This document shows positions 38,004 through 49,713 of a stretch of DNA of 64,000 bases, piece after piece. The stretch is from Acanthochlamys bracteata (lineage: Eukaryota; Streptophyta; Magnoliopsida; Pandanales; Velloziaceae): NCBI GenBank assembly GCA_019914995.1, contig CM034133.1, positions 2,604,001-2,668,000 on the forward strand, written 5' to 3'. The position numbers and the translations under genes were made by a program. The notes below the pieces were generated by a model. It had not been told where the DNA came from. It saw only the letters and a program-made list of their open reading frames with translations, and searched no databases. Each line of letters begins with the position of its first letter. The first letter of the stretch is position 1.

Positions 38004-40409
38004 ATATTTTCACAGGTTATTCATAGCATTCTAATGATGGAACGTGATCATAAATCTAAGTTCGTCATGGCGAGTACTGATCCCGACCAGTTTAAAATCA
38101 GGGTGGTGGTAATGTTTGAACTACCGCCAACACAGTACCGGTTGGGAAGGGAAGTCAGGAATAGGATTCCATGCTCCGCATTGCTTATGTATTGTCATCT
38201 ATGGCAACAGACAACACCTTAATGAGAAAACAAAGTAAGCAAAAATTGAAAGATTAACGAACTAAAATTTCATTCCATCGTTGATTTTCTCCACAATCAT
38301 GCCAAAGCTAGTTCATAGTATCTTACAGAGACGACAGCTCGAAATTGTCACAGAGAATCCATATATGATCATATTAACGAGTGCTTTATGCTGAAACTAA
38401 CATCACTGCTTAAAAGTAAAGGATCTGAACCTAAGAAAGTGCAAATGAAACTTAAAACAAATATCACACTGAATGACATTTCAGTTGAGAATAGAGAAGA
38501 TATATGAATAATCAATCATTTGGGTTGTTAGGTCGGTTGGATCGACTAATAAAGGACTCATCTCTGACATGACAAAAATTAGGTTCGCGTTTAAGTAGTT
38601 TGGTACTGTGCAATTGGAGCCTGCTTTGAGTGTTCAAATTCGCTCCTTCATTTCACGCCAAAGAATTGATTCTCTACGGGGCCGTTTAGCTGTGCTGAAA
38701 ATTTTGAACTTTTAAAATAAAGCTATTTTATATTGCTTTCAGCAGCTGCAAATTTTTGCTGAAAAGAATAGCTTTATACTGAAAATTATTTGAATAAATT
38801 TTTACTGTATTATGTTATTTGATACTAAAAACTGAATACAATATTTTGTTAAATTTGTACTAATTTTTAAAGTATGTAAATAATGATCAGATTGTTCTAA
38901 GTTATATAATAATTGATATATAATAAAATTTTAAAATTTTTTTCATACATTTTAAATTTAATATTTTTATAACATAACAACTTTATTATATACTTTCTTA
39001 TATTAATATTTATAAATTTAATAACAAATTTATTATTATTATTATATTGTAATAATTCAAATTATATTTTAAAATTGTTAATGTTATATTATTGATATAA
39101 TAACAATTATAATAATACTATTAATTAATTATAATTATTCAGTCATATATTGTTAATAATTCAAACAAATTTTTTAAAAAGCAGTCATATATTTAGCAAG
39201 TCCTTGTACATCATCGATACTAATAGTAGTAGTGAATAAAAGATTAAAGAAGAAAAAGAAAATCAGGAATTTTAGGAGAATTAAGATTTGTTGAGTATGT
39301 GTAGTAAGCTGGCTGCTAAGTGGGAAAAGATTGTCAAGTTTTATTGTTTAACAATCTTATGTAACAGACATACCTCCTACATAGAAAGGCTATGAAATAC
39401 TATCACTAATCATGGACTATTTCATCTCCAATTTTCCTGCAGCTTGCTATTACCCTTCTATAAGGTTAAAGAACAAATCAAACATAAAGGTATACATAGA
39501 TTTATAAATACACTATACATGAGCTTGTTCCATATATTAGTCATTTAAACAGCTTTAATACTCAAAAAGAGGTTACTATTGATAATTTATATCTTAATAT
39601 TTACATTGATAGATCAAGTTTAAAATATTATTAACAAGTATTTTAACAAATATCTGATGATGAACTCCAGCAAGAAGGCACCAATCAATCCCTAACCGGG
39701 TTAGGTTCTTGACAACATAAGCATCTGAGTCACCCAAAGTTGCTTAACTTCTGAACTGATGGAACTCCCATCACATATCTAGCATAAAATTCCTGAAAAG
39801 AGCATACTGATCATATGCATGGTTCATTAATCAACCTCAAGAACTCACAAGAGATTTTCACATATAAATATAACCTAGCCACTAAGCAGCATCCCCATGG
39901 CTGTCAATGAGCCATGGCATACATCATCATCAAATCATCATACATACATCATATGCTTAATAGTATAAAACTCATCAATTCAACTAAAATTTAAATTTTA
40001 CAAAATTTAATTTATAGAAACCCAAGATCTGAGAGTCATTTAAACGAATGCACAAGTATAATAAAATGTTACGTAGGCAACTGACTGCCGATAGAATAAC
40101 AAACAAACAGGTAGAATTAGAACATGTAAAAAGGCTGTCATAATAGGATTAAATTTCTCGGAAATTAGAAAAATAGAAAACAAATTAAACAATATTAGCA
40201 GTTACAATTTGCAAAACAGCTAAATTTTCAGAAATAAGTTCATCCCTGTAAAAATAGTAATATATGTTGTTTTAATATATTGGGCATTTCACTTAGAAAA
40301 TTCATATTTGAATAGCAAAACCACCCTACATTCATATGAGCTACTACAAGCTGAAGGACACAATAGTTATCAAATTTAAAGCATAGCCAGCCATATGAGC
40401 TGTTACTAG
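38004..40409. other. Repeat-rich intergenic DNA, no gene recognised
   Basis: About 2.4 kb. From about 38681 there is a repeat beginning GGGGCCGTTTAGCTGTGCTG that shares its first about 45 bp with one end of the element at 44126-44285. It runs into A+T-rich DNA with ATTATAAT-type runs until about 39180. The remaining DNA is unremarkable, with only short frames. Confidence 0.5.
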
Positions 40410-41650
40410 CAAGGTTGTCAAAATCGAAATTTTAGGTAGGATCGTTTCGCTTTAGTATGATCGTAAAATCGGGATCTTACGCATTGTTCGTATGGTAGGC
40501 ACACATGGGGAGGGATGGTGAAAGTAAAGCAATTCCCATGTGTACCTATGTTTGTTTTGATTTCATTAATGGAAGGGAAGGAGAAACTCACCATATTTCA
40601 TGGTGAATTGTGTACCCACCAAATTGGTGGGAACATATGGTGACAAAAAGAGAAGCAAACTTGCTTCTCTTTTTGTCCTTTTATTTTTTATTTTTTTAAT
40701 ATTTATTTTAATTAGATATTTTTTAGTTAAATATTTATTTTAATTAATATGTATTATTTTTTATTATATAATTTTTATATTTATTTAAGTTTAATTGAAT
40801 TTAGTTGGTAGAAAAAATAATAAAACTATATGATCAAATTTTTTAATTTAAAATTTATTTAATTTTGTTAAATTATATCAAATATTCATAAAAAAAATTA
40901 AACTAACATAAAAAATTAATCTAAAAGATATATTTATAAAGTTAGTTTAAGTTATATTACTTAAATTAATTTAAAGTTATATTAATAAAGTTAAATTAAT
41001 ATAAATAAAAAAGGCGTTTAAGTCTTTTATACAAAATTTATTTTCTTTATTCATTCATTTATCTATCTATCCAAACATAGTTAGTTCGTTACTCTTACTA
41101 TATATCCAAACATTGTAAAGTTAAATAGTTACCATTTCCTATCCGTCCTCTTATTATTTTTTCTATCTATTCTCTTACTCTTATTTCTTAACCATATATC
41201 CAAACATACCCCTAAAATAAGATCGTAAGATTTTACATACCGATAAAATTTTATAAATTTTTTATTTCAATACCATTAAGAATCTTTTATAAAAGTTTTT
41301 CTAATATTTTTACTAAAAACTTTTTTAGTACATTTAAAAAAATTTAAACTTTTTAAAAAATTTATAAAAAAATTTCTTTATATTTTTTCAAAATTATACT
41401 TTTTCAGAAAACCTTCAAAATTTTATAAAAAACTCTCTAAAAGTTTATAAAAAACTCTTTCAAATATAGTTAACTATAAAATTTTCTTCAAAAGTAAAAT
41501 CGTATAAGATCGGAATTTTACCGATTTAAAATTTTAAATCGGGATCTAGGTGAGATTTTACTCAAAAAGAATTTTACTTGAGATCGGGATCGTTTGGGTG
41601 AGGTAAAATCATAAAATTTTAAGATTTAAATTGGAATTTTGATAACTTTG
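40410..41650. mobile_element. Non-autonomous hAT-like DNA transposon
   Basis: The 1.24-kb element begins CAAGGTTGTCAAAATCGAAA and ends with the inverted counterpart CAAAGTTATCAAAATTCCAA, an imperfect terminal inverted repeat. A perfect 8-bp duplication, GTTACTAG, lies at 40402-40409 and 41651-41658. An 8-bp duplication and CA-starting ends are hallmarks of the hAT superfamily. Sub-terminal DNA carries several copies of motifs like GATCGTAAAATC and GGGATC in both orientations. No transposase frame is present, so it is non-autonomous. The centre (about 40485-41215) has a different composition and its own GTTTGG/CCAAAC-like ends, suggesting a second element inside the first. Confidence 0.8.
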
Positions 41651-42049
41651 GTTACTAGTTTATCTAGTGAAAAACCACCTAAAGAGGTGAATAATCCTCC
41701 TATGATCTCTATGATCTTATGCCTCAATATGACGGCCTAATCAAATTCCTTAATACGTCACAGTTTCCTAACATATTTACAATAGCAGGAACAAAGACAT
41801 CAACCGAAGCAATAAGAATAGTGTATATCTTTAAGAAATGGACAGTGAACAATAAGAAATAATAGCATTATCAGTAGGAACAATTCTACAAAATACCATC
41901 AATAAAATCAGAAAAAAATAAAAATAAAAGAAAATTGAAGAGATTTGTTCGTCTAACATAACAGTAATGATGAATATCAATAGCAATAACAAGCATCACT
42001 ACTATTAACAATGACAATTTCATTAGGAATGAATGGAACAATTGGGAAA
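41651..42049. other. Intergenic, nothing recognised
   Basis: About 400 bp of A+T-rich DNA between the hAT-like element and the next repeat. No gene, RNA or inverted repeat was recognised. Confidence 0.5.
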
Positions 42050-43400
42050 TGTTGGATACTTGGTGTGGCTAAAATCACCTAAGAAAACTTAGAGATTCTA
42101 TCCTAGTTTATTCCGCAAGTGCACGGTTGTCGCCTACCGTATAGCAAATAACAGGTTCGATCCACAGGGACTGATGCTAACTCTAACTCAAAACTAATCT
42201 CATAAAATATGTAATAGAATGGAGATTTTTAATTAAACTACAAATATGTATGAAAATCAAATAGTAATAATAATAAAAATAAAATTTTAGAAAAAGAGGA
42301 GATAAGATAACTGAAATTTCAGAATCCACCACTAGTGTCTATTGTTTGAGTCCTTAATCAAGTGTGAGTTTTATTATTGACTAATGTAAAGATTTCGTAC
42401 CTAATACTTTGGTCCAGTCCTTAGGTCAGATTTCAATTATGATCCTAACTTTGGTCCAGTTTAGAATCACTTATTTCTTATTTATTCTAACTTTGGTCCA
42501 GTACAGAATTAAACAAGAGATACATTAAGAATTGCGAAATCAGAAATCATGCAATTATATTATCTTTGGTCCAGAAAACACTAATCACAGTTATTAATTC
42601 TAAACTCTTTTATTATGTTTCGATTGGTCCTCGCAAACATAATTAGACAAATAATTCAAAGTTCAAACTTAATATTGATCAAGCATTTAAATTCAAAATC
42701 TAAATTTTAATTAATACAAAGATTAACAACTCACAAAATATTCAACAATTATTAATCACAATAATGTTTAAGAATCCAAACAATTTCACTAAGGTTTCAT
42801 CCAAAATTTCAGTCAAGATGTTTAGCTACCCATAGAAATAATACAAGCAATAAAATTCATTGAGATAAATAGGAAAAAGAAAGAAAATTAAATCTGGTTG
42901 GTTGTTGCTTTGTCCGCCGTCAAGCTCTGTCCCCTTCCTCGGCCTTTTCTTTCCTCTCCTTTCTTCCTCTCTTTTCTTTCTCTGGTTTCTTTTCCCTCCT
43001 TCTTGCTGTCTGCCGCCGCCAGCAAGAAGAAATTCCTTCTCTTCTTCACCTGCAGCCGCCCAAAAAAACTTTTTTTTTCTTCATGTGGGAATGAGGGAGG
43101 AGATTAGGGCTTTCATTGGCTCACGTAGGAGCATTTATTGATGTTGGGCCTAATAATTAGTAAAGCCCATATGGTTTAATTATTTATATTTTTTTTGCTG
43201 CTCCAAATCTTCACTCGTTGTCTTTAGTCTCATTAGCTCTTCTATATTTGTTCAACTTGTCTTCTTATCTAACATCCAAAAAAATGTAAAAAAATTTTAG
43301 CTCATTAATAAATAAATCAATATATAATCATGATCAAAATATTATTATAAAGCATATAATTATATCTTTATCAATACTTACGATTAGAAAATTGAGCAGT
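42050..43400. repeat. Unclassified repeat with TTTGGTCCAG motif array
   Basis: This region opens with TGTTGGATACTTGG, then carries a stretch with CCGCAAGTGCACGG and GATCCACAGGGACTG. I know similar phrases from dispersed plant repeats but cannot name the family with certainty. Between about 42410 and 42575 the motif CTTTGGTCCAG recurs four times. A C/T-rich block (about 42900-43080) follows. The right border is uncertain. It may be an old LTR fragment or another non-coding element. Small open frames in the C/T-rich block are low-complexity and not gene-like. Confidence 0.45.
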
Positions 43401-45574
43401 AAGTGATAAGTTATTTTCTCTTCTTCATGCGCCATACAAACAACCGATCTACTACTGCACCTCAATCGTTCCACGTGCAGCAACCAGAAAGCCACCACCA
43501 ACTCTCAAGCAAACAGCGCCGGCGGCTACGTTGGTGGAATTCGACCGCTGCTCAACAACAACGCTCTGATGGAAAGCTGAGATGTAACACGGCGGCACTG
43601 TCGAAGCAAGCATCTTCTAGATTTTCTCCAAATCTCAACAACAACATAAATAGATTGATTAGATTAAAAGCAAAACACAAGATTGAAATGAATTCGATTC
43701 AATTTAGAGTTTAGCATTTTAGGATTTCTTTTTTTGAGTTCTCTTAGTGATGAGAGATAGATTGGCGCTATTGTTAACTAGTTGGCAACTGATACATATT
43801 TTCTAAATGAAGTCCGAATTGACAAACTTGCGTCGATTTAGAGTTCCGGTCGGTTTAGAGTTTGCGGCCGACGAGCCGGCAAGCGAGATTTTACCAAATT
43901 GACGGCAATAAAATAAATGGCAGCAAACGAAGGATGCCAAAAAAAAATGATAGAATCGGCGCTAGAATAAAGAACATCGCTTTCAGAGAAGGAGTGAAAT
44001 CGTTAGAGTGGAGCGAACGGATGAAGCAACAAAAAGATAAAAAAAATGAGAAGAAATGAATCCAAATAAATATATATATGTTTGTAATTGTGCTAAATTA
44101 TTTTGAGCAAAATAAATATTCCATAGGCCCAGCGAGAAAAGCCCCGTACGATTTTGCTTGAAAAGCTTCGTTTTGAAGCATTTTATTTTTTACTATTTAA
44201 AACTGCTTACGGCGGCTAAAAGTAGTCGTATTCAAACGCTTGCTTTACTGTTTTAAGCTCAAAAACAGCATAGTCAAACTGGGCCGATATTTGACAATCC
44301 AACTTTCAGGTCAGATCTTTATTTGGTTCCGGAAAACGAAACTGCGTGACAACAAGCACAAATGTCAATTGCATTCAAGTCCGGAAATTTCTTTTTTTCT
44401 GAAAACTGACTCTACAACAAGTTTACAAGTTTACAGCTTTATTGATTTGCTTCCGTTGTCTCCGTCTTCGGATTCAAATGTTATACTAGTGATTTAGAGA
44501 CTGACAAATTATTCGTTTTTCACGCACGCAACGAAAATGAACAAAGATAAATCCTAGTAGTTTAGCATTTCATTTACAAAAAATAATTTTTTAATTCATA
44601 TGTTTTATAAATATTTTAAAATTTTATTTAAATTTAAAAAAAAAAGAAAAATTCTATGTAATAAAATTTTTTTATTTTTTATTTTTTATTTTAAATAAAA
44701 AATAAAACTTATTTAAAAAAAATAAATTTTTTTTTAGAAAAATTTTTTTTTAGAAAAAATTTCGTTACTCAAATTGTTATTCAATTCGCTTTCGAATTCG
44801 TCCACCGCCGTTTGATGTAACCATTTGTGAATTGTAATCCAGAAGTTGAACACTGCCGAATCTGGACCCGAGTCCGTCCAGGTCTAGCCAAATTTCAGCT
44901 GACCAAGTTTGAACAGAAAACATTGTTTTCCTGGTGGTTCACGAACCGGTGGTCTATGTTTGACAACTATTGGCGTTCCAGATCCGAACCCAATTGGTCT
45001 GGCCAGATTTATAACAATTTGATCAATCACAGATTATCCGAATTGCTTATAGAAGCTTGCCAACTCTAGCACTCATTCTGAGTTGTTTTTATAGATTTTG
45101 AAAATTTTAATGAATCAGCATCAGCAAAAGCTGAACTCATACAGGAATCATTGAATAATAAAACATTTAGCAGCAGACAGAATAATGATCTAAGCTCTTT
45201 GAGCTAAGAACCTTATCCCTCAACATAAATTAAGTGCTTGGTCCGCCAAAAGAAGTTAAGAAATATTCTAACAAGTAGCAATAATTGTACTCTAACAAGA
45301 CTCCTTGAAGGCAAAGCAAAGAACAGAACAAGTATATGATTTTTATCTACATGCCTTTTGATTAGTGCATGGTTGTTTAAAAATGAAACCTGGCACAAAC
45401 AAAAAGCCTCAATGATCACCACAGGCTAAAGCTTGTATTCCTTCCTATTCCTCTCCATTCCTCCAGTAGAAACAACGATCCACCAACTACTAGATGCAAT
45501 TGAAGCAAAGAAAAAGAAAAGAGGCCTCCTTTTGATTCATGAACTACTGATGTAGATGAAAGTTAGTTCTTGGT
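43401..45574. other. Intergenic DNA with one inverted-repeat element
   Basis: About 2.2 kb. It contains the element at 44126-44285, an A/T homopolymer-rich stretch (about 44570-44770) and, near its right end, the probable 3' UTR of the LURP-one-related gene. An open frame of about 100 codons at 43403-43714 is glutamine/serine-rich and has no recognisable domain. Confidence 0.45.
44126..44285. repeat. Small inverted-repeat element (GGCCCAG ends)
   Basis: GGCCCAG at the left and CTGGGCC at the right bracket about 160 bp. The right end, inverted, reads GGCCCAGTTTGACTATGCTG and resembles the repeat starting at 38681 (GGGGCCGTTTAGCTGTGCTG), so the two are probably related MITEs. Confidence 0.5.
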
Positions 45575-46881
45575 CTAATTATTAGTTCCAATGAAAGAAG
45601 GACGAGAACCAAACATTTGTTCAAGGAGGATGACTATGGCCATAGCGACAGAAGTGTTAATTCCTGGATGGATGATGAGTCTGAACACATCAAGGCCGAA
45701 ACCAACGCCCTTGGCTGCTTCCTTCCTACGGATCTCTGCCAGCTGCTGCCTCTCGCTGTCATACACAACACAGCACCGCTGCGAATAAGAACCCTCCACA
45801 TCATAGCCTGCGCAATTGCCATTGGCTCCGGTTGGGCATGGAGAGATGTGGGCTAGAGTCTTGGAGTGGACCAAGTTGACATGTTTCTTAACGGAGAACA
45901 GAGGGTTGACCGATTCTTCTCCGTTGTAGATCAACCAGTGAACACCCAAGCTCAGCTTCTGCTAATTCCCAAATTATCATAAACAACTTGTTAAAACTTA
46001 TTGATTAAAACTAACAAAGTAAATCAGCAATGTTCGCAAAGAAGTTGGAAATTTGCAAAGAAATGTGTGTAGCTAACAAAAAAGTCTCAACCTTCAATTA
46101 ACTATCTCTTTTTTGAGAAACTTTTCTTCTATAAGGGAGTTGCTTTTTCGAAGCTTTGTTTTCCTTGCGGGGACATCAAAGTGATCCAAAAAAATAAAAA
46201 GGAACAATCTTCAAAAGACAAGCAATCATAGCAGAGAAAGTAAACATAATCAAAATGCTTACATTATCTCAAGGAAACCATTAAAACAAAACAGAGAAGA
46301 AGAAGGAACAATTCATTAATCCAAAACACATGAACTCCTCGTCAAATTAAAACTTTGCATATTCATTAAAATTAGGCAAGACCTCTTCAATAAATGAGAA
46401 AATTAACATTTCACTACTCGAAAAAATCGAATCGAAACTATCTAAAAACGAAAGGAAATTTTGTTCTAATCTTTTTGAATACCTTTCTCCGAATTGTGAG
46501 AAGCGGCTTTCCTGCAGCATCCATGAGCACAATCTCTCCCTTATTCCCAGACGCATAATTATCAACTCTGAAAACGAGATTCCCTTTCGGATCAAAAACA
46601 GTGAACCCGTTCCCGTTGAACAGCAACGATTTTCTCCACACTGTCAACGCCTCAACGTCTCCACCTTCCACCGGCAACACTGCCACATCATCAGCACCCG
46701 TGCTGCTCCTCATCCCTTCCCTCGGCGACACGGGTGCTGACGTGGACGCGTTAGGGTGGACTCTCGTCATCTCACCACCGGCAACAATGACGCGTTTCCC
46801 GGCTCCGGGTAACCAGCAGGGAATGGAAAAGGGAAGCGAAGACGATGAGAACGCCCGCGTGAGTCGAGCCGGTTGAGTCAT
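45575..46881 (-). CDS. LURP-one-related (LOR) protein
   Basis: LOR proteins (Pfam LOR/DUF567, tubby C-terminal-like fold) are plant proteins named after a gene induced in defence against downy mildew; the biochemical role is unknown. Two exons on the minus strand, 46881-46483 and 45958-45575, are joined in phase 0 to give 260 residues. After a Ser/Pro-rich N terminus come EALTVWRKSLLFNGNGFTVF, GNLVFRVDNYAS, EIVLMDAAGKPLLTIRRK and, in exon 2, KLSLGVHWLIYNGEE. The C-terminal part has DVFRLIIHPGIN and a hydrophobic MAIVILLEQMFG helix, as in the family. The start used is the ATG at 46881 (MTQPARLTR); the frame remains open further upstream but has no ATG there. Confidence 0.9.
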
Positions 46882-49215
46882 GGGAAGGGGACGAACTCCT
46901 TCACCCCTAATGGCTAATGCTTCCTTCTTATACTCCTTCGATGAACCAAAATATCCTCCTTCCAAGTTTTAAAGAGCTTCTTTACTATACGTAAAAAAAA
47001 TCTACTCTCCAAATAATTTTCAATATTTCAAAATTCACTATTATAAATTCCTCCGTATTCGCTTTTAAAAAACTTATTTAATAAAAATTCACGCCCAAAA
47101 TTTCTCTAAGCTGTTTTTTTTTATAAACTTAAACTCTCCTTTAATGGTTTGATTATAGGTGAAAAAAATAGCAATTAGTATTATTGGGTACTCTTTGATT
47201 ACCAATTAAAGGAACGGTTTAGTGGTTTAGAAAAATTAATATAAAATGAACTACATAATATTATGTGATAAAAATAATTGAGATGTTAAATGAATTGATT
47301 GACTAAATGCTTTGCATGCATACGTATAGGATGTAAAATTAAAATTTTATATGAATTATTCTGTCTATATGCGTGTGTTCTAAACAAGTTTTTTAATGCT
47401 ACAAGATAATCGTAAGCAGTTGTTTACAATAGAAAATGTGGAAATTCTACCTACTTATGTTAAAATTGTTATCAAAGTATACAGTATTAAACTTTATTAA
47501 ACAGCAGTTTTGTGATTACATATACTTGGCATCTTTAAGTCTATATAATTATTTTACCGACCATTACATACGGTACCATGGTTTTATCCGTAGTTATCTA
47601 TATGTGAAGATAATTCCATATATTTAATTCAATGTTTTCGCACACAATAACAAAAAAAAAAAGGGTAAAGAGTGAAATCTTTATAAATGTTTTAAGTTCT
47701 TGAAATCTTTATAAAACATGTTTAATTTTTTTCATTTAAAAATATATTATAAACTTTCTTATTTTAAAAAACTATTAAAATATTATAAGAATTTAATTAA
47801 AAATAAAATATTGAAATGAAATAAAAATTTTGTCAAACAATTTTCGAATTGTTTTTTTATTAGGTGAGAAGTTGCTGCATTTGGTCGGTTAGACAATAAA
47901 CCAGTTTGAATTTGCTAGCGTTTTGTTATTATATGGAAGACTTTCAATAATTTATCACATACAAGAGCAGAGCTAGGAATTTATTTAAAAAGAAAAACTT
48001 ATATTAGAAAAAAAAACACATATAATCTTAGATATTTGTTTTTATCATAAAATTATAACTCACTAATTCAGTGCTAAATGTGTTTACTTAGTTAAGCTAC
48101 ATTGTTAGTTATAAATAATTTTATACCGCTATCAGCGGTTTCATATTTTATTAGAAGTAAGTAAACATTAAGGACTAGTGAATTATTTATAATCATAATA
48201 AAATATTTAAAGTTAATCGTAAATGTTTTGAATATTATATCATAAAATTTTCCAATAAATAATTTGTGAATAATTATAAATTAGCTGTGACAATTCTTAT
48301 CTTTAACAAAAAATACTAAATAAAAGTCAAATTATTATATCAAGAAAAATTAAATATTAACACAATCTTCAGCATTTTAAATCATATCAAAATAGCAAAC
48401 AAAGTAGAGCCAAAAATTAAAGAAGAATTACTAAAAAGAATATATATACATAAAAATATTAAAGAAGAAGAAAAGATAAAATTTTCAAATATTTTTATTT
48501 CATAAGCAATATTTGTTCAACTTGTAATTTGTTTTCAGCTGAGATAGGCTTTCCTTTAATCGGAAACCTATGGTGCACCAACAAAAGGCAACAATTCACC
48601 TTTGTTTTCTTGTACAAACTAAATAACAAGAACTTATTAAAAAGCTTTAATCTGTAGCTTTCCTTCAAAAAACTTACGTAAACAATTGAAAAACTCTCCT
48701 CATCACTACAATAAACAATCTCATAATCAACAACAACGATTAATAGTATATATACATGCATGGGATTGGAAAAAAAAATTTTCTAGTTTACTTTCTTATA
48801 ATTTAATTAACCAATGAGCTCGAATTGAAGGTCCACTGCTGTCGTATCTGCAAATGATCCTGTAAAATTAAAGATAAAGATGAACATAAACAATGGCTTA
48901 AGATTATATTGTTAAACATTGTCCAGAACTAAAATAATGCTAAAGCTCAAGGACCTATAAAAGTTAGTCAATTGAAATGCATCGAGATGGTGATTATTTA
49001 TATATATCTTATAATCTGTTGTGGACAGTGACTAATGTAAAATAATACCATTAGCTTATATTTTTAATCTGCTGTTGTTAAAGGGTACTCATTGCAAAAA
49101 AAGAACTAAATTCAGATTGTGACCAATTATCATCGATCTAAACTAGATTTTAACATAAATAAATAGTATCTAATAAAGGTTTTCAAAAAAAGTTCAACTA
49201 TGAATCCCAACACCC
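46882..49215. other. AT-rich intergenic DNA, no convincing gene
   Basis: About 2.3 kb upstream of the LURP-one-related gene, strongly A+T-rich. A minus-strand frame at 48495-48761 and a short acceptor-led frame at about 48806-48860 (GSFADTTAVDLQFELIG on the minus strand) look faintly coding-like but match no family I recognise. They may be gene fragments. Confidence 0.4.
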
Positions 49216-49420
49216 TAGAGATTGTTTAGAAGTGCTTCTCAATTACATTTGAAAAAAAAAAATTTAATTTTTTATAAAATCTTTGTTAATATTATAGAAA
49301 TTTGAAAAGCTTAAGATTATATATTATTGAATCTTTATATTTTTTTATTTTATTATTTTTCATTAAAAATTTTAAAATAATTTTAAAATGCCTTTTTGAA
49401 GCAATTCCAAACTGACTCTT
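49216..49420. repeat. MITE-like inverted-repeat element
   Basis: The left end contains GTTTAGAAGTGCTTC and the inverted right end GTTTGGAATTGCTTC (12 of 15 match), around A+T-rich DNA. It lies immediately left of the Tourist-like element at 49426. Confidence 0.5.
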
Positions 49421-49425
49421 TATTA

Positions 49426-49710
49426 GGGTGTGTTTCAAGTGAGTGGAACTCCACTTTCTCCCGCAAGAATTGGAGTTCCACTCACTTTTTTTGTTTCAAT
49501 TGCAAATAGAACTGGGAACTCGAGTTCCCAGTTCTATACAAGTGGAACTCAAGTTCCACTATATATTTTTTTTTCAATTCACTTCCAACCCACTTTAGCA
49601 ATCAATTAAAACATAAAAACTAAACTCCACTTTCAACTTATTTTTCAAAAATCTCCACTTTCCATTTTTTACTTTCACGTAACTCAGTTACGGGCATTTG
49701 AAACACGCCC
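49426..49710. repeat. Tourist-like MITE with TTA target duplication
   Basis: A 285-bp element beginning GGGTGTGTTTCAAGTGAG. Its inverted right end reads GGGCGTGTTTCAAATG. TTA lies at 49423-49425 and 49711-49713. The interior holds further palindromes around GTGGAACTC/GAGTTCCAC. This fits a PIF/Harbinger-type MITE and is a relative of the element at 59089-59349. Confidence 0.8.
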
Positions 49711-49713
49711 TTA

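Noticed and set aside
39660-39760. Short minus-strand open stretch reading GDSDAYVVKNLTRLGIDW
   Set aside because: Only about 40 codons between stops and no supporting neighbours; probably chance.
42898-43141. Overlapping plus-strand frames rich in Phe, Ser, Leu and Pro
   Set aside because: Translation of a C/T-rich block in two frames; low complexity and inside a repeat.
43403-43714. Gln/Ser-rich frame of 103 codons
   Set aside because: No domain, no splice support and flanked by repeats; composition follows the local CAA/CAG content.
45591-45856. Plus-strand frames over the second exon of the LURP-one-related gene
   Set aside because: Shadows of the minus-strand coding exon.
48495-48761. 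Minus-strand frame of 88 codons ending AENKLQVEQILLMK
   Set aside because: The C-terminal part looks faintly protein-like, but no family is recognised and the N-terminal part is low-complexity. Mentioned only within the intergenic entry.
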